Assembly (NCBI RefSeq): GCF_002939305.1
Contig: NZ_MVDI01000007.1
Span: 62,001 to 126,000 of the forward strand
DNA from: Chroococcidiopsis sp. TS-821
GTDB lineage: Bacteria; Cyanobacteriota; Cyanobacteriia; Cyanobacteriales; Chroococcidiopsidaceae
Reading direction: 5' to 3'
Length of the DNA stretch: 64,000 nucleotides
The first letter of the stretch is position 1; every line of letters begins with the position of its first letter. A model generated the notes under the pieces. It was not told the DNA's origin. It did no database searches and saw only the letters and a list, made by a program, of their open reading frames with translations. Position numbers and translations under genes: made by a program. This document shows, one piece after another, positions 8,792 to 17,342 of the stretch.

Positions 8792-9106
8792 CTAATAATT
8801 TTTGAAAAAACTACATATTAAATAACCAGGGTCATTGCTACTAAATTGTACGAATTTTTTATCTTGTAATTTGAGGCGATCGCGGCAATTATATATTGCT
8901 ATTGGTTGCTTCACACCATCCACACTAATCGCCGCTTTATATTCCCAATAATTCTTTGCACTGCGCTCTATACTAACAATACAAATTTGATGACCGCCGT
9001 AACTACGACAAATAGATGCCCAGGATGCAGGCATAAACAATAAAGTAAATAGTAATAGCAGTATAAAAAATAGGCTATCTCGGATTAGTAAAAATACTTT
9101 TTGCAT
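8792..9106 (-). CDS. Small exported hypothetical protein
   Basis: The 104-residue product begins with a long hydrophobic segment (about 8-30) ending in PASWAS, a plausible signal peptide. A mature domain of about 75 residues follows, with four Cys (C33, C42, and two nearer the C-terminus) that could form two disulfides in the periplasm. No known domain is recognised. Its ATG (9106-9104) overlaps the stop of the upstream P450 remnant (TAATG), so it was probably translated in an operon with that gene. With the P450 now broken, expression of this gene may be compromised. Confidence 0.6.
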   Translation of the reverse strand: MQKVFLLIRDSLFFILLLLFTLLFMPASWASICRSYGGHQICIVSIERSAKNYWEYKAAISVDGVKQPIAIYNCRDRLKLQDKKFVQFSSNDPGYLICSFFKNY

Positions 9107-9428
9107 TAATTCCTACGCCAGAAATCTACTTTTAAACCATCGCGAGGATGCGGCGTAGGTAGCATAACCATATTAAGATTTTGTCCTGGAACGAGTTCCC
9201 AATTGTAATCGCGAATTAACAATACTGCAAATAGCTTCATTTCTAGCTTAACGAACTCCTTACTAATACATTCTCGTACTCGACACCAAAAGAAATATAA
9301 CTAATTGGTTTTTGCTTATGTCAATGCTGTATAAAATTTGGATCGCGCAAAAAACTGAGAGTTTCACCAATGAAAGGTAAACCAAAACTTCCAGGAGGTA
9401 AAGGAAGCGATCGCATATCTGTTGTCAT
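9106..9428 (-). pseudogene. Remnant of a CYP120-like cytochrome P450 gene
   Basis: On the minus strand, ATG 9428 opens a 35-codon fragment with the CYP120-type N-terminus (LPLPPGSFGLPFIGETLSFL) and stops at TGA 9321-9323. Directly after it comes the C-terminal heme region: ISFG, then in a shifted frame RECISKEFVKLEMKLF with the heme-ligand Cys, then LVPGQNLNMVMLPTPHPRDG and the stop at 9106-9108. Intact relatives have about 440 residues, so roughly 340 central codons are missing. The nonsense codon and a frameshift at the FGGG motif confirm that the gene is dead. The family is known for retinoid-type substrates in Synechocystis; nothing about substrate can be said here. Confidence 0.85.
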
Positions 9429-9505
9429 ATTCTCTCAAAGCCTTGTAGCAAACAGTTTACTCTAATCAATTCGCTAAAATACATCTATTTAAAAGCCACA
9501 GCGAT

Positions 9506-10156
9506 ATGGTCACACTGCAACTCAAGCAAATTCGCGTTTTGCCAGGCGAACGCTTAATATTAGAGGACATTAGTTGGCAAGCGTTTGAAACAATTCTTAT
9601 TGAGCTAGGAGAACATCGCGGTAGTCGAGTTGCATACATTCAAGGTTTGTTAGAAATAATGGTTCCCCTTCCAGAACATGAAAAGGCTAAAGTCATCATT
9701 GGGGACTTAGTAAAAATTTTACTGGATGAACTAAATTTAAACTGGGAACCTCTTGGTTCAACCACCTTCAAGAGTGAAGATAGGACAGCGGGGGTAGAAC
9801 CAGACGATTGTTTTTATATTCAGAACTATAAATTAATGATAGGAAAAGAGCGAATAGATTTAAGCGTCGATCCTCCTCCTCCTGATTTAGCAATTGAAAT
9901 CGATGTTACTTCAAAAACTAAACTGAATGCCTATCGAGCGTTGCAAGTACCAGAAATTTGGCGTTACGAAAATAATTTACTAGAAATAAATTTACTCGAA
10001 GGTAATGAATATATTAAGTCTGAAGCCAGTTTAATTTTTCCAAATTTTCCAATTAAAGATGAAATTCCTCGATTTGTACAAATGGCAATGACAAAAGGAA
10101 CAACTCTTGCACTTAAAGCCTTTCGTAAAAGGGTGCAAGAATATCTTAGTCAATAA
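9506..10156 (+). CDS. Uma2 family protein (PD-(D/E)XK nuclease fold)
   Basis: This 216-residue member of the Uma2/DUF820 family is one of many such proteins in cyanobacteria. Visible landmarks are the early segment ERLILEDISWQAFETIL, the acidic residues of the nuclease-like core (GVEPDDCFYI and PDLAIEIDVTSK) and the following KLNAYRALQVPEIWRY helix. The combination EPD...EID...K fits the PD-(D/E)XK arrangement. Activity and target are not established for the family, though some members sit near mobile elements. A second, divergent Uma2 gene follows 44 bp downstream, so the two may be co-transcribed. The first two residues after ATG 9506 match relatives that begin MV/MT. Confidence 0.88.
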   Translation: MVTLQLKQIRVLPGERLILEDISWQAFETILIELGEHRGSRVAYIQGLLEIMVPLPEHEKAKVIIGDLVKILLDELNLNWEPLGSTTFKSEDRTAGVEPDDCFYIQNYKLMIGKERIDLSVDPPPPDLAIEIDVTSKTKLNAYRALQVPEIWRYENNLLEINLLEGNEYIKSEASLIFPNFPIKDEIPRFVQMAMTKGTTLALKAFRKRVQEYLSQ

Positions 10157-10200
10157 GCTTGTTTTAGAATAACTGTTAAGCACAAGATTGGTAGCTAACT

Positions 10201-10914
10201 ATGTCACAATCAATAGCGACAGATTTCTTTTCCCCAGAAGAACAAGCTGAGTGGGTAGAAGAACCTGATATTAGCCATTTGGTGACAGAAGACGATACAC
10301 TTATCAACCTGCTTGCAGAAAAACAGCAACGACTTTTGACGAGTTGTTTATACAGTTCGTGGAAACCAGGTATTCCGTTTTTAGTTACCGCTAATGTTGG
10401 CTTGTTTTATGCAATCAACAAACCAGCCATAGTACCCGATATCTTACTCAGCTTAGATGTAGAGGTTCCTCAAGATTGGCAACAAAAGAAGAACCGTTCT
10501 TATTTTACCCGGATTATTGGTAAGCCACCGGAAGTTGTCATTGAAATAGTCTCTAACACAGTGGGTAACGAACTGGGCAGTAAAATGAAGGACTATGCCC
10601 GTATTAGTGTTGCTTACTACGTTGTTTACGATCCTTTGCAGCAGTTAGGCGATCGCCTCCTACGAGTTCATGAGTTGAGGGCTACAAGTTACACCGAGTT
10701 AGAAACAACTTGGATGGAACCAGTGGGTTTAGGATTGACTTTGTGGGATGGAGTGTTTGAAGGAAAACAAGATACTTGGTTGCGGTGGTGCGATCGCGAT
10801 GGTAATTTAATCGCAACAGGCGATGAGCGTGCAGAAACTGAACGTCAACGCGCGGAACGCTTAGCAGAAATATTGCGTTCTCAGGGTATCGATCCTGACG
10901 AGTTATTGAGTTAA
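10201..10914 (+). CDS. Uma2 family protein with C-terminal coiled coil
   Basis: This 237-residue Uma2 protein is of the longer cyanobacterial subtype that carries an Arg/Glu-rich tail. The core contains VPDILLSLDVEVP and EVVIEIVSNTVGNELGSKMKDYA, with Asp and Glu in the nuclease-fold positions, and the helix ISVAYYVVYDP. The C-terminus (ETERQRAERLAEILRSQGIDPDELL) is a short coiled coil related to the tail of the Uma2 protein encoded at 18728-19510. It lies 44 bp after another Uma2 gene in the same direction. The role is unknown. Confidence 0.88.
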   Translation: MSQSIATDFFSPEEQAEWVEEPDISHLVTEDDTLINLLAEKQQRLLTSCLYSSWKPGIPFLVTANVGLFYAINKPAIVPDILLSLDVEVPQDWQQKKNRSYFTRIIGKPPEVVIEIVSNTVGNELGSKMKDYARISVAYYVVYDPLQQLGDRLLRVHELRATSYTELETTWMEPVGLGLTLWDGVFEGKQDTWLRWCDRDGNLIATGDERAETERQRAERLAEILRSQGIDPDELLS

Positions 10915-11127
10915 AATTTTTACTCAACAATTACATCGCTTCAAAGCTGGTAACTGGTAATTGGAAAAAATATTTATCAATAATTATTTGTTATCTGTTA
11001 CTCACTACCCAAAATAAAAACTTGAGTAGCAAACTGTATAAAATTATCCAAATAAATCATGGCTTTTGATGTAGAGTCAAACCTTGGATGTCAAAAACAA
11101 CATTGATAGACATCGGGGTTATTGTGG

Positions 11128-11628
11128 ATGAATTTGCTATCTGAGTTAAATCAGATGAATCAAGATGACTTTGTAGCAGCGTTAGGGTGGATATTTGAGG
11201 ATTCACCTTGGGTTGCAGCGAAAGCTTGGGCTAAAAAACCATTTACTGATGTAGAGAAACTACATCAAAGTATGGTAGATGTGGTTCGCGAGGCGAGTGA
11301 TGCAGAAAAACTTGCGCTCATTTGCGCGCACCCTGATTTAGGTGCTAAAGCGAAGATGGCTGAAGCCTCTGTAAAAGAGCAAGCTGGAGTTGGTTTAGAT
11401 CGATTGTCTCCACAAGAGTACGATAAATTTAATTCGCTCAATCAAGCATATAAAGAAAAATTTAACTTTCCTTTTATCGTTGCTGTCAAGAATCATACAA
11501 AAGAAAGTATTTTAGCAAGCTTTTCTCAAAGGTTAGAAAACACAAAAGAGACAGAATTGCAAACAGTTTTAGCAGAAATAGAAAAAATAGCTTTGTTTCG
11601 TCTTCAGGAAGTTATTGACGATCGATAA
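11128..11628 (+). CDS. uraD: 2-oxo-4-hydroxy-4-carboxy-5-ureidoimidazoline (OHCU) decarboxylase
   Basis: OHCU decarboxylase performs the last step of urate breakdown to S-allantoin. The 166-residue all-helical protein shows the family signatures: LNQMNQDDFVAALGWIFEDS, HPDLGAKAKMAEAS with the catalytic His/Asp region, and FNSLNQAYKEKFNFPFIVAV, followed by the Lys/His-rich KNHTKESIL. I set the start at ATG 11128; a TTG six bases earlier is in frame but adds nothing conserved. It lies 14 bp upstream of a molybdenum-hydroxylase FAD subunit, which implies one purine-catabolic operon. Urate oxidase and HIU hydrolase are not in the window. Confidence 0.92.
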   Translation: MNLLSELNQMNQDDFVAALGWIFEDSPWVAAKAWAKKPFTDVEKLHQSMVDVVREASDAEKLALICAHPDLGAKAKMAEASVKEQAGVGLDRLSPQEYDKFNSLNQAYKEKFNFPFIVAVKNHTKESILASFSQRLENTKETELQTVLAEIEKIALFRLQEVIDDR

Positions 11629-11642
11629 TACGTAGTAATTAA

Positions 11643-12452
11643 ATGGATTTACATAATATTCAAACTTACCTACGTCCTCAAAGTTTAGATAAAGTCGAAA
11701 ATTGGTCGCAAGGCTGGTCTTGGCTAGCTGGAGGAACGTGGATTTTTACACAAGCACAACCTGATTTAAAAGTATTAGTCGATTTAGAAAAGTTAAATTG
11801 GTCAGAAATTGAAGTCACTTCAGAAGGATTAAGTATTGGTGCAACTTGTACGATGGCAAAGTTGCGTCAGTGGAATTTTCCAGAAAATTGGACAGGTGTC
11901 AAAGCTTTGTTTCGCGCGGTTGACGAACTTGCTTCTTTTAAAGTGACCAACATGGCAACAGTCGGCGGAAATATCTGTTTAGCGATACCAGCAAGTACGT
12001 TTGCTCCAGTCATGGTAGCACTAAATGCAAACTACGAAATTTGGCATCCGCAAGCTGCACCGCGTTTTGTTGCGGCTAAAGATTTTCAAACTGGAATTCA
12101 GCAGACAGTATTACACCCAGGCGAAGTTTTGCGTAAAATCTGGATTCCGCAAGCAAGTTTAGAATGGCAAATTAGTTATCAACGAGTTTGTGTCGCAACG
12201 GCGGGAATCGCCATATCGCTTGTTGTTGCAGCTTATAATCCGCAAACATCACAACTTCGATTTGGTTTAGGTGCTTGCGTACCAACACCACAAATTGTTG
12301 AATTTTCCTATATTCCTACCGCAGATGAAATTGGGGAAGTTCTTGACGCACAGTTACCGCTGGATTGTTTTATCGAAGACTATGCCGCAAGTGCGACTTA
12401 TCGGCAACACCTGACTAAAGTTTTGATGCAGCGATCGCTTTTGGAATTTTAG
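11643..12452 (+). CDS. FAD-binding subunit of a xanthine dehydrogenase-type molybdenum hydroxylase
   Basis: The 269-residue protein belongs to the FAD_binding_5/CO_deh_flav_C family, which passes electrons from the iron-sulfur clusters to NAD+ or another acceptor. The first FAD phosphate-binding segment is WLAGGTWIF. The second is ASFKVTNMATVGGNICLAIPAS, with the characteristic ATVGGN turn. The C-terminal domain (about 170-269) is shorter than average but recognisable. It is encoded between the OHCU decarboxylase gene and the catalytic subunit, two bases ahead of the latter, so subunit synthesis is probably coupled. Purine oxidation is inferred from the neighbours. Confidence 0.88.
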   Translation: MDLHNIQTYLRPQSLDKVENWSQGWSWLAGGTWIFTQAQPDLKVLVDLEKLNWSEIEVTSEGLSIGATCTMAKLRQWNFPENWTGVKALFRAVDELASFKVTNMATVGGNICLAIPASTFAPVMVALNANYEIWHPQAAPRFVAAKDFQTGIQQTVLHPGEVLRKIWIPQASLEWQISYQRVCVATAGIAISLVVAAYNPQTSQLRFGLGACVPTPQIVEFSYIPTADEIGEVLDAQLPLDCFIEDYAASATYRQHLTKVLMQRSLLEF

Positions 12453-12454
12453 AT

Positions 12455-15172
12455 ATGCAAGAACCAGTAACTTTTCAAGTTAATGGCAAAACCTACACCG
12501 AACACTGTCCCCCAGGAACAAGCTTATTAACTTTACTGCGCGATCTTGGCTGGGTAGGCGTACACCGCGTTTGTGAATCGGGTGATTGCGGAAGTTGTAC
12601 AGTCTGGGTTGACGATCGACCTGTCCATAGTTGTATTTATCCTGTAATGAAGCTAGAAGGACACGACGTAACAACTATTGAAGGACTTGCAACAGATGAA
12701 TTAGCACCAATTCAACAAGCTTTTCTCGAAAAACAAGGTTTTCAGTGTGGTTTCTGCACTCCAGGAATGATTATGAGTGCAGCAAAGTTGCAATATACTT
12801 CACTAGCCGAATTACGTAAAGCTTTAGATGGTAACTTGTGTCGCTGTACCGGATACGAAGCAATTGTTGAAAGTATTCTCGCAGCTAAAGAACAACGATC
12901 GCAACCTTGTTTAGGTCAAAATCCTGTCGGAAAAAGTGTTCCCAAACAAGATGGACCAGCGATTGTTAAAGGTGCAGCAGACTATACGGCAGATTGGTCG
13001 CCACCAGGATTGTTACATATTAAAGCGCTGCGATCGCCTTATCCCCACGCGCGTATTCGTACAATTGACACCGAAAAAGCAAAAGCCCTTCCAGGCGTTC
13101 ACGCAGTTTTTACCTATGAAGACGTTCCGCGTAAACCTTATACAACAGCAGGACACGCCGATCCAGTACCCGATCCACTCGATCATTATTTGTTAGATAA
13201 TAAAGTTCGGTTTGTGGGCGATCGCGTTGCAGCGGTTGTTGCAGAATCAGTGGCGATCGCAATTCAAGCGTGTCAACTTATCGAAGTCGATTACGAAGTT
13301 CTGCCTCATGTTATCGATCCTGTCAAAGCAATGAATGGCGGGATTGTGATTCACGATGAACCCGAATCATCACAAATTTACGATCCTCAACGCAATATTG
13401 CAGCTAAAGTTACGCTGGGAACGCACGATCTTGAACAAGGATTCACCGAAGCAGATTTAATCGTTGAAAATACATATTACTTACCAGCCGTACAACACGT
13501 TCATTTAGAACCGCATATCAGTACAAGTTGGTTAGAAGAAGATGGAACTTTGGTAGTGCGATCGAGTACGCAAGTTCCATTTCATACGCAAAGAGTGCTA
13601 TCACAGCTATTTGATTTACCAAAAGACAAAGTTCGCGTTTTCAAAACTCAAATCGGCGGAGGATTTGGCAACAAACAAGAAATTCTCACTGAAGATTTAT
13701 GCGTTTTAGCAACGTTGCGTACTGGAAAGCCTGTGCAATGGGAATTTACCCGCGAAGAGGAATTTACAGCCACCAATAGCCGTCATGCAATGCAGATTCG
13801 AGTTAAAACTGGAGTCAAAGCGGATGGTACGCTAGTCGCCCAAGAAATGGAAGCGATCGCTAATACAGGGGCGTATGGCAATCACGCGCCTACAGTTGTC
13901 TTCCTGACAGGTTGCTATCCCCTCGGTTTATATCGATGTCCGCATCAGCGATTTATTGGGTTATCAGTTTACACGAATACAATGCCTGCTGGGGCGTTTC
14001 GCGGCTACGGCGCAACGCAAGGAACCTTTGCAGTTGAGTCGCAAATGGACGAAATCGCCGAGAAACTGGGAATTGATCCAATAGAACTGCGGCAAAAAAA
14101 TATTATTCAACCTCAAGATATCATTCGCCTCGGACGCGAAGAAGCGCACGACCATTTTCACTTGATTGGTAGCTATGGCGTACCTGAATGTTTTGCTAAA
14201 GTGACGCAAGCCTTCAACTATGTTCCTGGAATGAAACCTACTGTTGATGGTCATCTGCGGCGCGGTGTGGGATTTGCCGTTTCAATGCAAGGAAGTGGTT
14301 TGGCAAAAATTCATAGCGCAGGCGTGAAGCTATCCTTAAAAAACAATGGGAAATACGAATTAAGAACTGGGGCGATTGATGTTGGTACGGGCGCTGATAC
14401 CTCATTACGACAAATTGCGGCACAGGTTTTGGGTGTTACAGTTGCAGATATAGAACTGATTGCAGGTGATACGCACCATACACCTTTTGATGCAGGTTCG
14501 TATGCGTCAGCAACGACTTATATATCGGGTAAAGCTGTGAATAAAGCTGCTATTGCCATGCGATCGCAAATTTTACAGTTTGCAGCTAAAGTTCTTGACA
14601 CTCAACCAGAAAATATCACACTCACCGCAGATAAAGTACTTGCCCCACAACAAGAAATAACACTACAAGAACTTGTCGCTCATAATCAACAACCTTTTGT
14701 TGTCGAAGTCGAACACGCTGCTAATGAATCATCTTTGACGTTTGCAGTGCAAGGTGCAGAAGTCGAAGTTGATATCGAAACAGGTAGAATCACTGTTCTG
14801 CGTTGCGTACAAGCCATTGATGTTGGTACAGCAATTAACCCAAGAATCTGTCGCGGACAAGCAACAGGTGGAATTGTCATGGGCTTAGGCTATGCATTAT
14901 CTGAGGAATTACTCATCAATGATGCAGGGCGAATTTTAAATCCTGCACTGCGAACATATCGCTTACCTACTGCTAAAGATACACCGCAAATGGAAATCTT
15001 TTTAGTCGAACAGCCCGATCCTTATGGTCCATTTGGTGCAAAGGGTATCGGAGAAATTGGCACTAATTGTACCGCAGCTGCGATCGCTAATGCTGTCGCC
15101 CATGCAACAGGTGTGCGGCTAACGCAAATTCCGATGACACCCGAACGAGTGTGGAAAGCCTTGAATGCTTGA
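12455..15172 (+). CDS. Xanthine dehydrogenase-like catalytic subunit: fused [2Fe-2S] and molybdopterin domains
   Basis: This 905-residue protein joins two parts that are often separate. Residues 1-155 form the plant-ferredoxin-like and helical [2Fe-2S] domains: C40, C45, C48 and C60 for the first cluster, and C98, C101, C129 and C131 for the second. Residues from about 160 form the Mo-binding hydroxylase. It shows GGFGNKQE, the active-site Arg region AGAFRGYGATQG, and GAKGIGEIG with the catalytic Glu near the C-terminus. The residues at the substrate pocket read HLEPHIS, closer to CO/aldehyde-type hydroxylases than to classical xanthine dehydrogenases. Substrate assignment to xanthine therefore rests mainly on the adjacent OHCU decarboxylase. 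The last 8 bases overlap the xdhC-like gene. Confidence 0.9.
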   Translation: MQEPVTFQVNGKTYTEHCPPGTSLLTLLRDLGWVGVHRVCESGDCGSCTVWVDDRPVHSCIYPVMKLEGHDVTTIEGLATDELAPIQQAFLEKQGFQCGFCTPGMIMSAAKLQYTSLAELRKALDGNLCRCTGYEAIVESILAAKEQRSQPCLGQNPVGKSVPKQDGPAIVKGAADYTADWSPPGLLHIKALRSPYPHARIRTIDTEKAKALPGVHAVFTYEDVPRKPYTTAGHADPVPDPLDHYLLDNKVRFVGDRVAAVVAESVAIAIQACQLIEVDYEVLPHVIDPVKAMNGGIVIHDEPESSQIYDPQRNIAAKVTLGTHDLEQGFTEADLIVENTYYLPAVQHVHLEPHISTSWLEEDGTLVVRSSTQVPFHTQRVLSQLFDLPKDKVRVFKTQIGGGFGNKQEILTEDLCVLATLRTGKPVQWEFTREEEFTATNSRHAMQIRVKTGVKADGTLVAQEMEAIANTGAYGNHAPTVVFLTGCYPLGLYRCPHQRFIGLSVYTNTMPAGAFRGYGATQGTFAVESQMDEIAEKLGIDPIELRQKNIIQPQDIIRLGREEAHDHFHLIGSYGVPECFAKVTQAFNYVPGMKPTVDGHLRRGVGFAVSMQGSGLAKIHSAGVKLSLKNNGKYELRTGAIDVGTGADTSLRQIAAQVLGVTVADIELIAGDTHHTPFDAGSYASATTYISGKAVNKAAIAMRSQILQFAAKVLDTQPENITLTADKVLAPQQEITLQELVAHNQQPFVVEVEHAANESSLTFAVQGAEVEVDIETGRITVLRCVQAIDVGTAINPRICRGQATGGIVMGLGYALSEELLINDAGRILNPALRTYRLPTAKDTPQMEIFLVEQPDPYGPFGAKGIGEIGTNCTAAAIANAVAHATGVRLTQIPMTPERVWKALNA

Positions 15173-16139
15173 ATTTTACCAACAAATGGCGCAAGCCTTA
15201 CAACAAAGTTCAGCGGTTCTTGCCACGGTGGTAAGTGTTACAGGTTCAGTTCCGCGTGAAGTTGGAGCAAAAATGCTTGTGTGTCGCGATCGCACAATTG
15301 GCACAATTGGTGGTGGCGCTGGGGAAGCTAAAGTCATTCGCCAAGCTTTAGAAGTTTTGGCGACGGGTGAAAAGCAATTTGTGGAAATCGATCTATCTGG
15401 GGCGTCGCAGCGCGAAACTCAGGGTGTTTGTGGTGGCGCAATGCAAGTTTGGCTAGAACGTTGGAGTGGAGGTGAGGCAGTCGAGTTAGTAATGCAAATT
15501 ATTGAGATTTTGTCAAGTGGTGGATGTGGAACTTTGGTGACGCCGTTTTCAGAAGATTCGCAGCCTTATTTGGAGATAGAGGATAACGAACCACAAAGAC
15601 ACAAAGAGAATGAAGCTTTTAGAGAGGTTTTGATGCCGTTACCAACGCTGTTGATTGTGGGGGCGGGTCATGTTGCCGTTCCTTTGGCAGCGATCGCAGC
15701 GATGATAGGGTTTCGGGTCACCGTAGTTGACGATCGCGCTGAATTTGCTACACGCGATCGGTTTCCACAAGCAGCTGAGGTGATTGCCCAACCCTTGACA
15801 TTTGCGCTAAAGTATGTCTCAAATTCGCAGTATGTTGCGCTAGTAACCCGAGGAATCCAACATGATTTAGAAGCTTTGCGGCTTTTGTTACAGAAACCAC
15901 CACAATATATAGGCACGATCGGTTCGCGCAAGCGCGTGCGGATGATACGTCAGCAGTTGCAACAAGAAGGATATCCCTCAGAGGTATTAGCATCACTCTA
16001 CGCGCCCATTGGGTTAGATATCGGTGCTTTGACACCCGAAGAAATCGCAGTCAGTATTTGTGCTGAATTAATTAAAGTGCGGCGTGGTGGTACAGGTAAA
16101 TCTTTGTCAGATCTAGTAACTACAACCGTTCTCACTTAA
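15165..16139 (+). CDS. xdhC: XdhC/CoxI family molybdenum-cofactor maturation protein
   Basis: XdhC binds molybdenum cofactor, aids its sulfuration and inserts it into molybdenum hydroxylases. The 324-residue protein has the XdhC_CoxI N-terminal domain (ATVVSVTGSVPREVGAKMLV, then GTIGGGAGEAKVI and GVCGGAMQVW). A C-terminal Rossmann domain (LLIVGAGHVAVPLAAIA, then VVDDR) follows, ending IGLDIGALTPEEIAVSICAELI. It overlaps the end of the Mo-subunit gene by 8 bp, which indicates translational coupling. The same cluster may use the MocA-like cytidylyltransferase encoded at 19655-20254. Confidence 0.93.
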   Translation: MLEFYQQMAQALQQSSAVLATVVSVTGSVPREVGAKMLVCRDRTIGTIGGGAGEAKVIRQALEVLATGEKQFVEIDLSGASQRETQGVCGGAMQVWLERWSGGEAVELVMQIIEILSSGGCGTLVTPFSEDSQPYLEIEDNEPQRHKENEAFREVLMPLPTLLIVGAGHVAVPLAAIAAMIGFRVTVVDDRAEFATRDRFPQAAEVIAQPLTFALKYVSNSQYVALVTRGIQHDLEALRLLLQKPPQYIGTIGSRKRVRMIRQQLQQEGYPSEVLASLYAPIGLDIGALTPEEIAVSICAELIKVRRGGTGKSLSDLVTTTVLT

Positions 16140-16145
16140 ATAAAC

Positions 16146-16166
16146 AACACATTTTTGTGTTCTTTG
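16146..16166. terminator. Weak hairpin between convergent xdhC and hisC
   Basis: AACACA and TGTGTT flank a T-rich loop and are followed by CTTTG, just after the xdhC stop. The stem is only six pairs. It may contribute to termination between the two convergent genes. Confidence 0.3.
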
Positions 16167-16200
16167 TGGTTTACTCCTCAAAAAGCCGGAAGTGACATTG

Positions 16201-17250
16201 CTACATTAAACTCACCAATGCCTCAATCAGAGTTTGATTTTGTTCATCCGTTCCAACAGTAACTCGCAACTTATCTTCTAATCCAACTTGCTGAAAATAC
16301 CTGACTAAAATTCCCCGTGCTTTCAGTGCTAAATATAACTGTTCAGCGTTTCCCTGCGGTGGAGTTGCCAAAACAAAATTTGCTTGCGAATCAAGAACTT
16401 GGAAGCCTAAATTCTTAAGTTCTACTGTGAGTTTAGCGCGTGACTTTTTCACTTTTTCAGCACAAGCATTTTTATAAGCTTGATCGCGCATAGCAGCAGT
16501 ACCAATAGCAGTTGCGATCGCATCAATGTTGTAGCTGTCTTTAATTTTGAATAATCCTGCAAGTAACTGCGGATTTGCAATGCCAAACCCCATACGCAAT
16601 CCCGCTAGCGAATATCCCTTCGATAGTGTTCGCAGAATAATTACATTTTCAAATTCTTGCACAAGGGGTAAAGCCGAGTACTCGGCAAAGTCGGTATACG
16701 CTTCGTCAATCACTAATATTCCTGAAAGTTGTTCTGCTAATATGCGCAAATCTGCCAATGGAACCAAATGACCCGAAGGACTATTTGGTGACGCTATAAA
16801 TGTCACTGCACCCTTAGCCTGCACAAGTTCATCAATCGGTAACTGAAAATCTGCGGGATAGTTAATTTCCACAACCTCTGCAGGTTGCATCGCGGCTAAT
16901 GTGCGATACAAAACATACGTAGGTATCGGATAAACAACTTTGCGATCGCTTCCCTCAGCACTCGCCCGTACAATGACATTGAGCAACTCATCGCTACCAT
17001 TGCCCACAATTACCCACTCCGCAGGTACACCCAAAGCCTCACTGACAGCACAACAGAAATCTTTCGCAAATGGGTCGGGGTAGCGGCGCAACCACTCACT
17101 ATCTAGATTGCGTAGTACTTCGATTGCTTGCGGCGAAGGTGGATAAGGATTTTCATTAGTGTTAAGCTTGACGATCGACGTTCCTGGTTTAGGCTGTTCC
17201 CCAGGAATGTAACCTGTCATTGCATCAACAGCAGCACGAAAGAAACTCAT
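16201..17250 (-). CDS. hisC: Histidinol-phosphate aminotransferase
   Basis: HisC is a PLP enzyme that transfers the amino group from glutamate to imidazole-acetol phosphate in histidine synthesis. The 349-residue protein shows the class-I/II aminotransferase hallmarks: KLNTNENPYPPSP at the N-terminus, GNGSDELL, SPNSPSG, the DEAYTDFAE motif and the PLP lysine in TLSKGYSLAGLRMG. I chose ATG 17250; a TTG twelve bases upstream is in frame but less likely. hisD is also in the window (32155-33495), so histidine genes are scattered, as usual in cyanobacteria. Some homologues also act on aromatic substrates. Confidence 0.92.
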   Translation of the reverse strand: MSFFRAAVDAMTGYIPGEQPKPGTSIVKLNTNENPYPPSPQAIEVLRNLDSEWLRRYPDPFAKDFCCAVSEALGVPAEWVIVGNGSDELLNVIVRASAEGSDRKVVYPIPTYVLYRTLAAMQPAEVVEINYPADFQLPIDELVQAKGAVTFIASPNSPSGHLVPLADLRILAEQLSGILVIDEAYTDFAEYSALPLVQEFENVIILRTLSKGYSLAGLRMGFGIANPQLLAGLFKIKDSYNIDAIATAIGTAAMRDQAYKNACAEKVKKSRAKLTVELKNLGFQVLDSQANFVLATPPQGNAEQLYLALKARGILVRYFQQVGLEDKLRVTVGTDEQNQTLIEALVSLM

Positions 17251-17287
17251 AGATGATATCAACTTTGATTGAATAGCCAGACCGCGA

Positions 17288-17342
17288 GTAATAGGTAATT
17301 GGTAATTGGAAGAAAGAAGACTATTACCTATTACCTATTACC
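17288..17342. repeat. Short tandem TATTACC repeat with inverted partner
   Basis: GTAATAGGTAAT near 17288-17299 is the exact reverse complement of ATTACCTATTAC within the repeated TATTACC block near 17325-17342. The repeat runs into the last codons of the desaturase-SDR gene. Similar heptamer repeats recur at 28770-28790 and are typical of cyanobacterial intergenic DNA. Confidence 0.6.
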
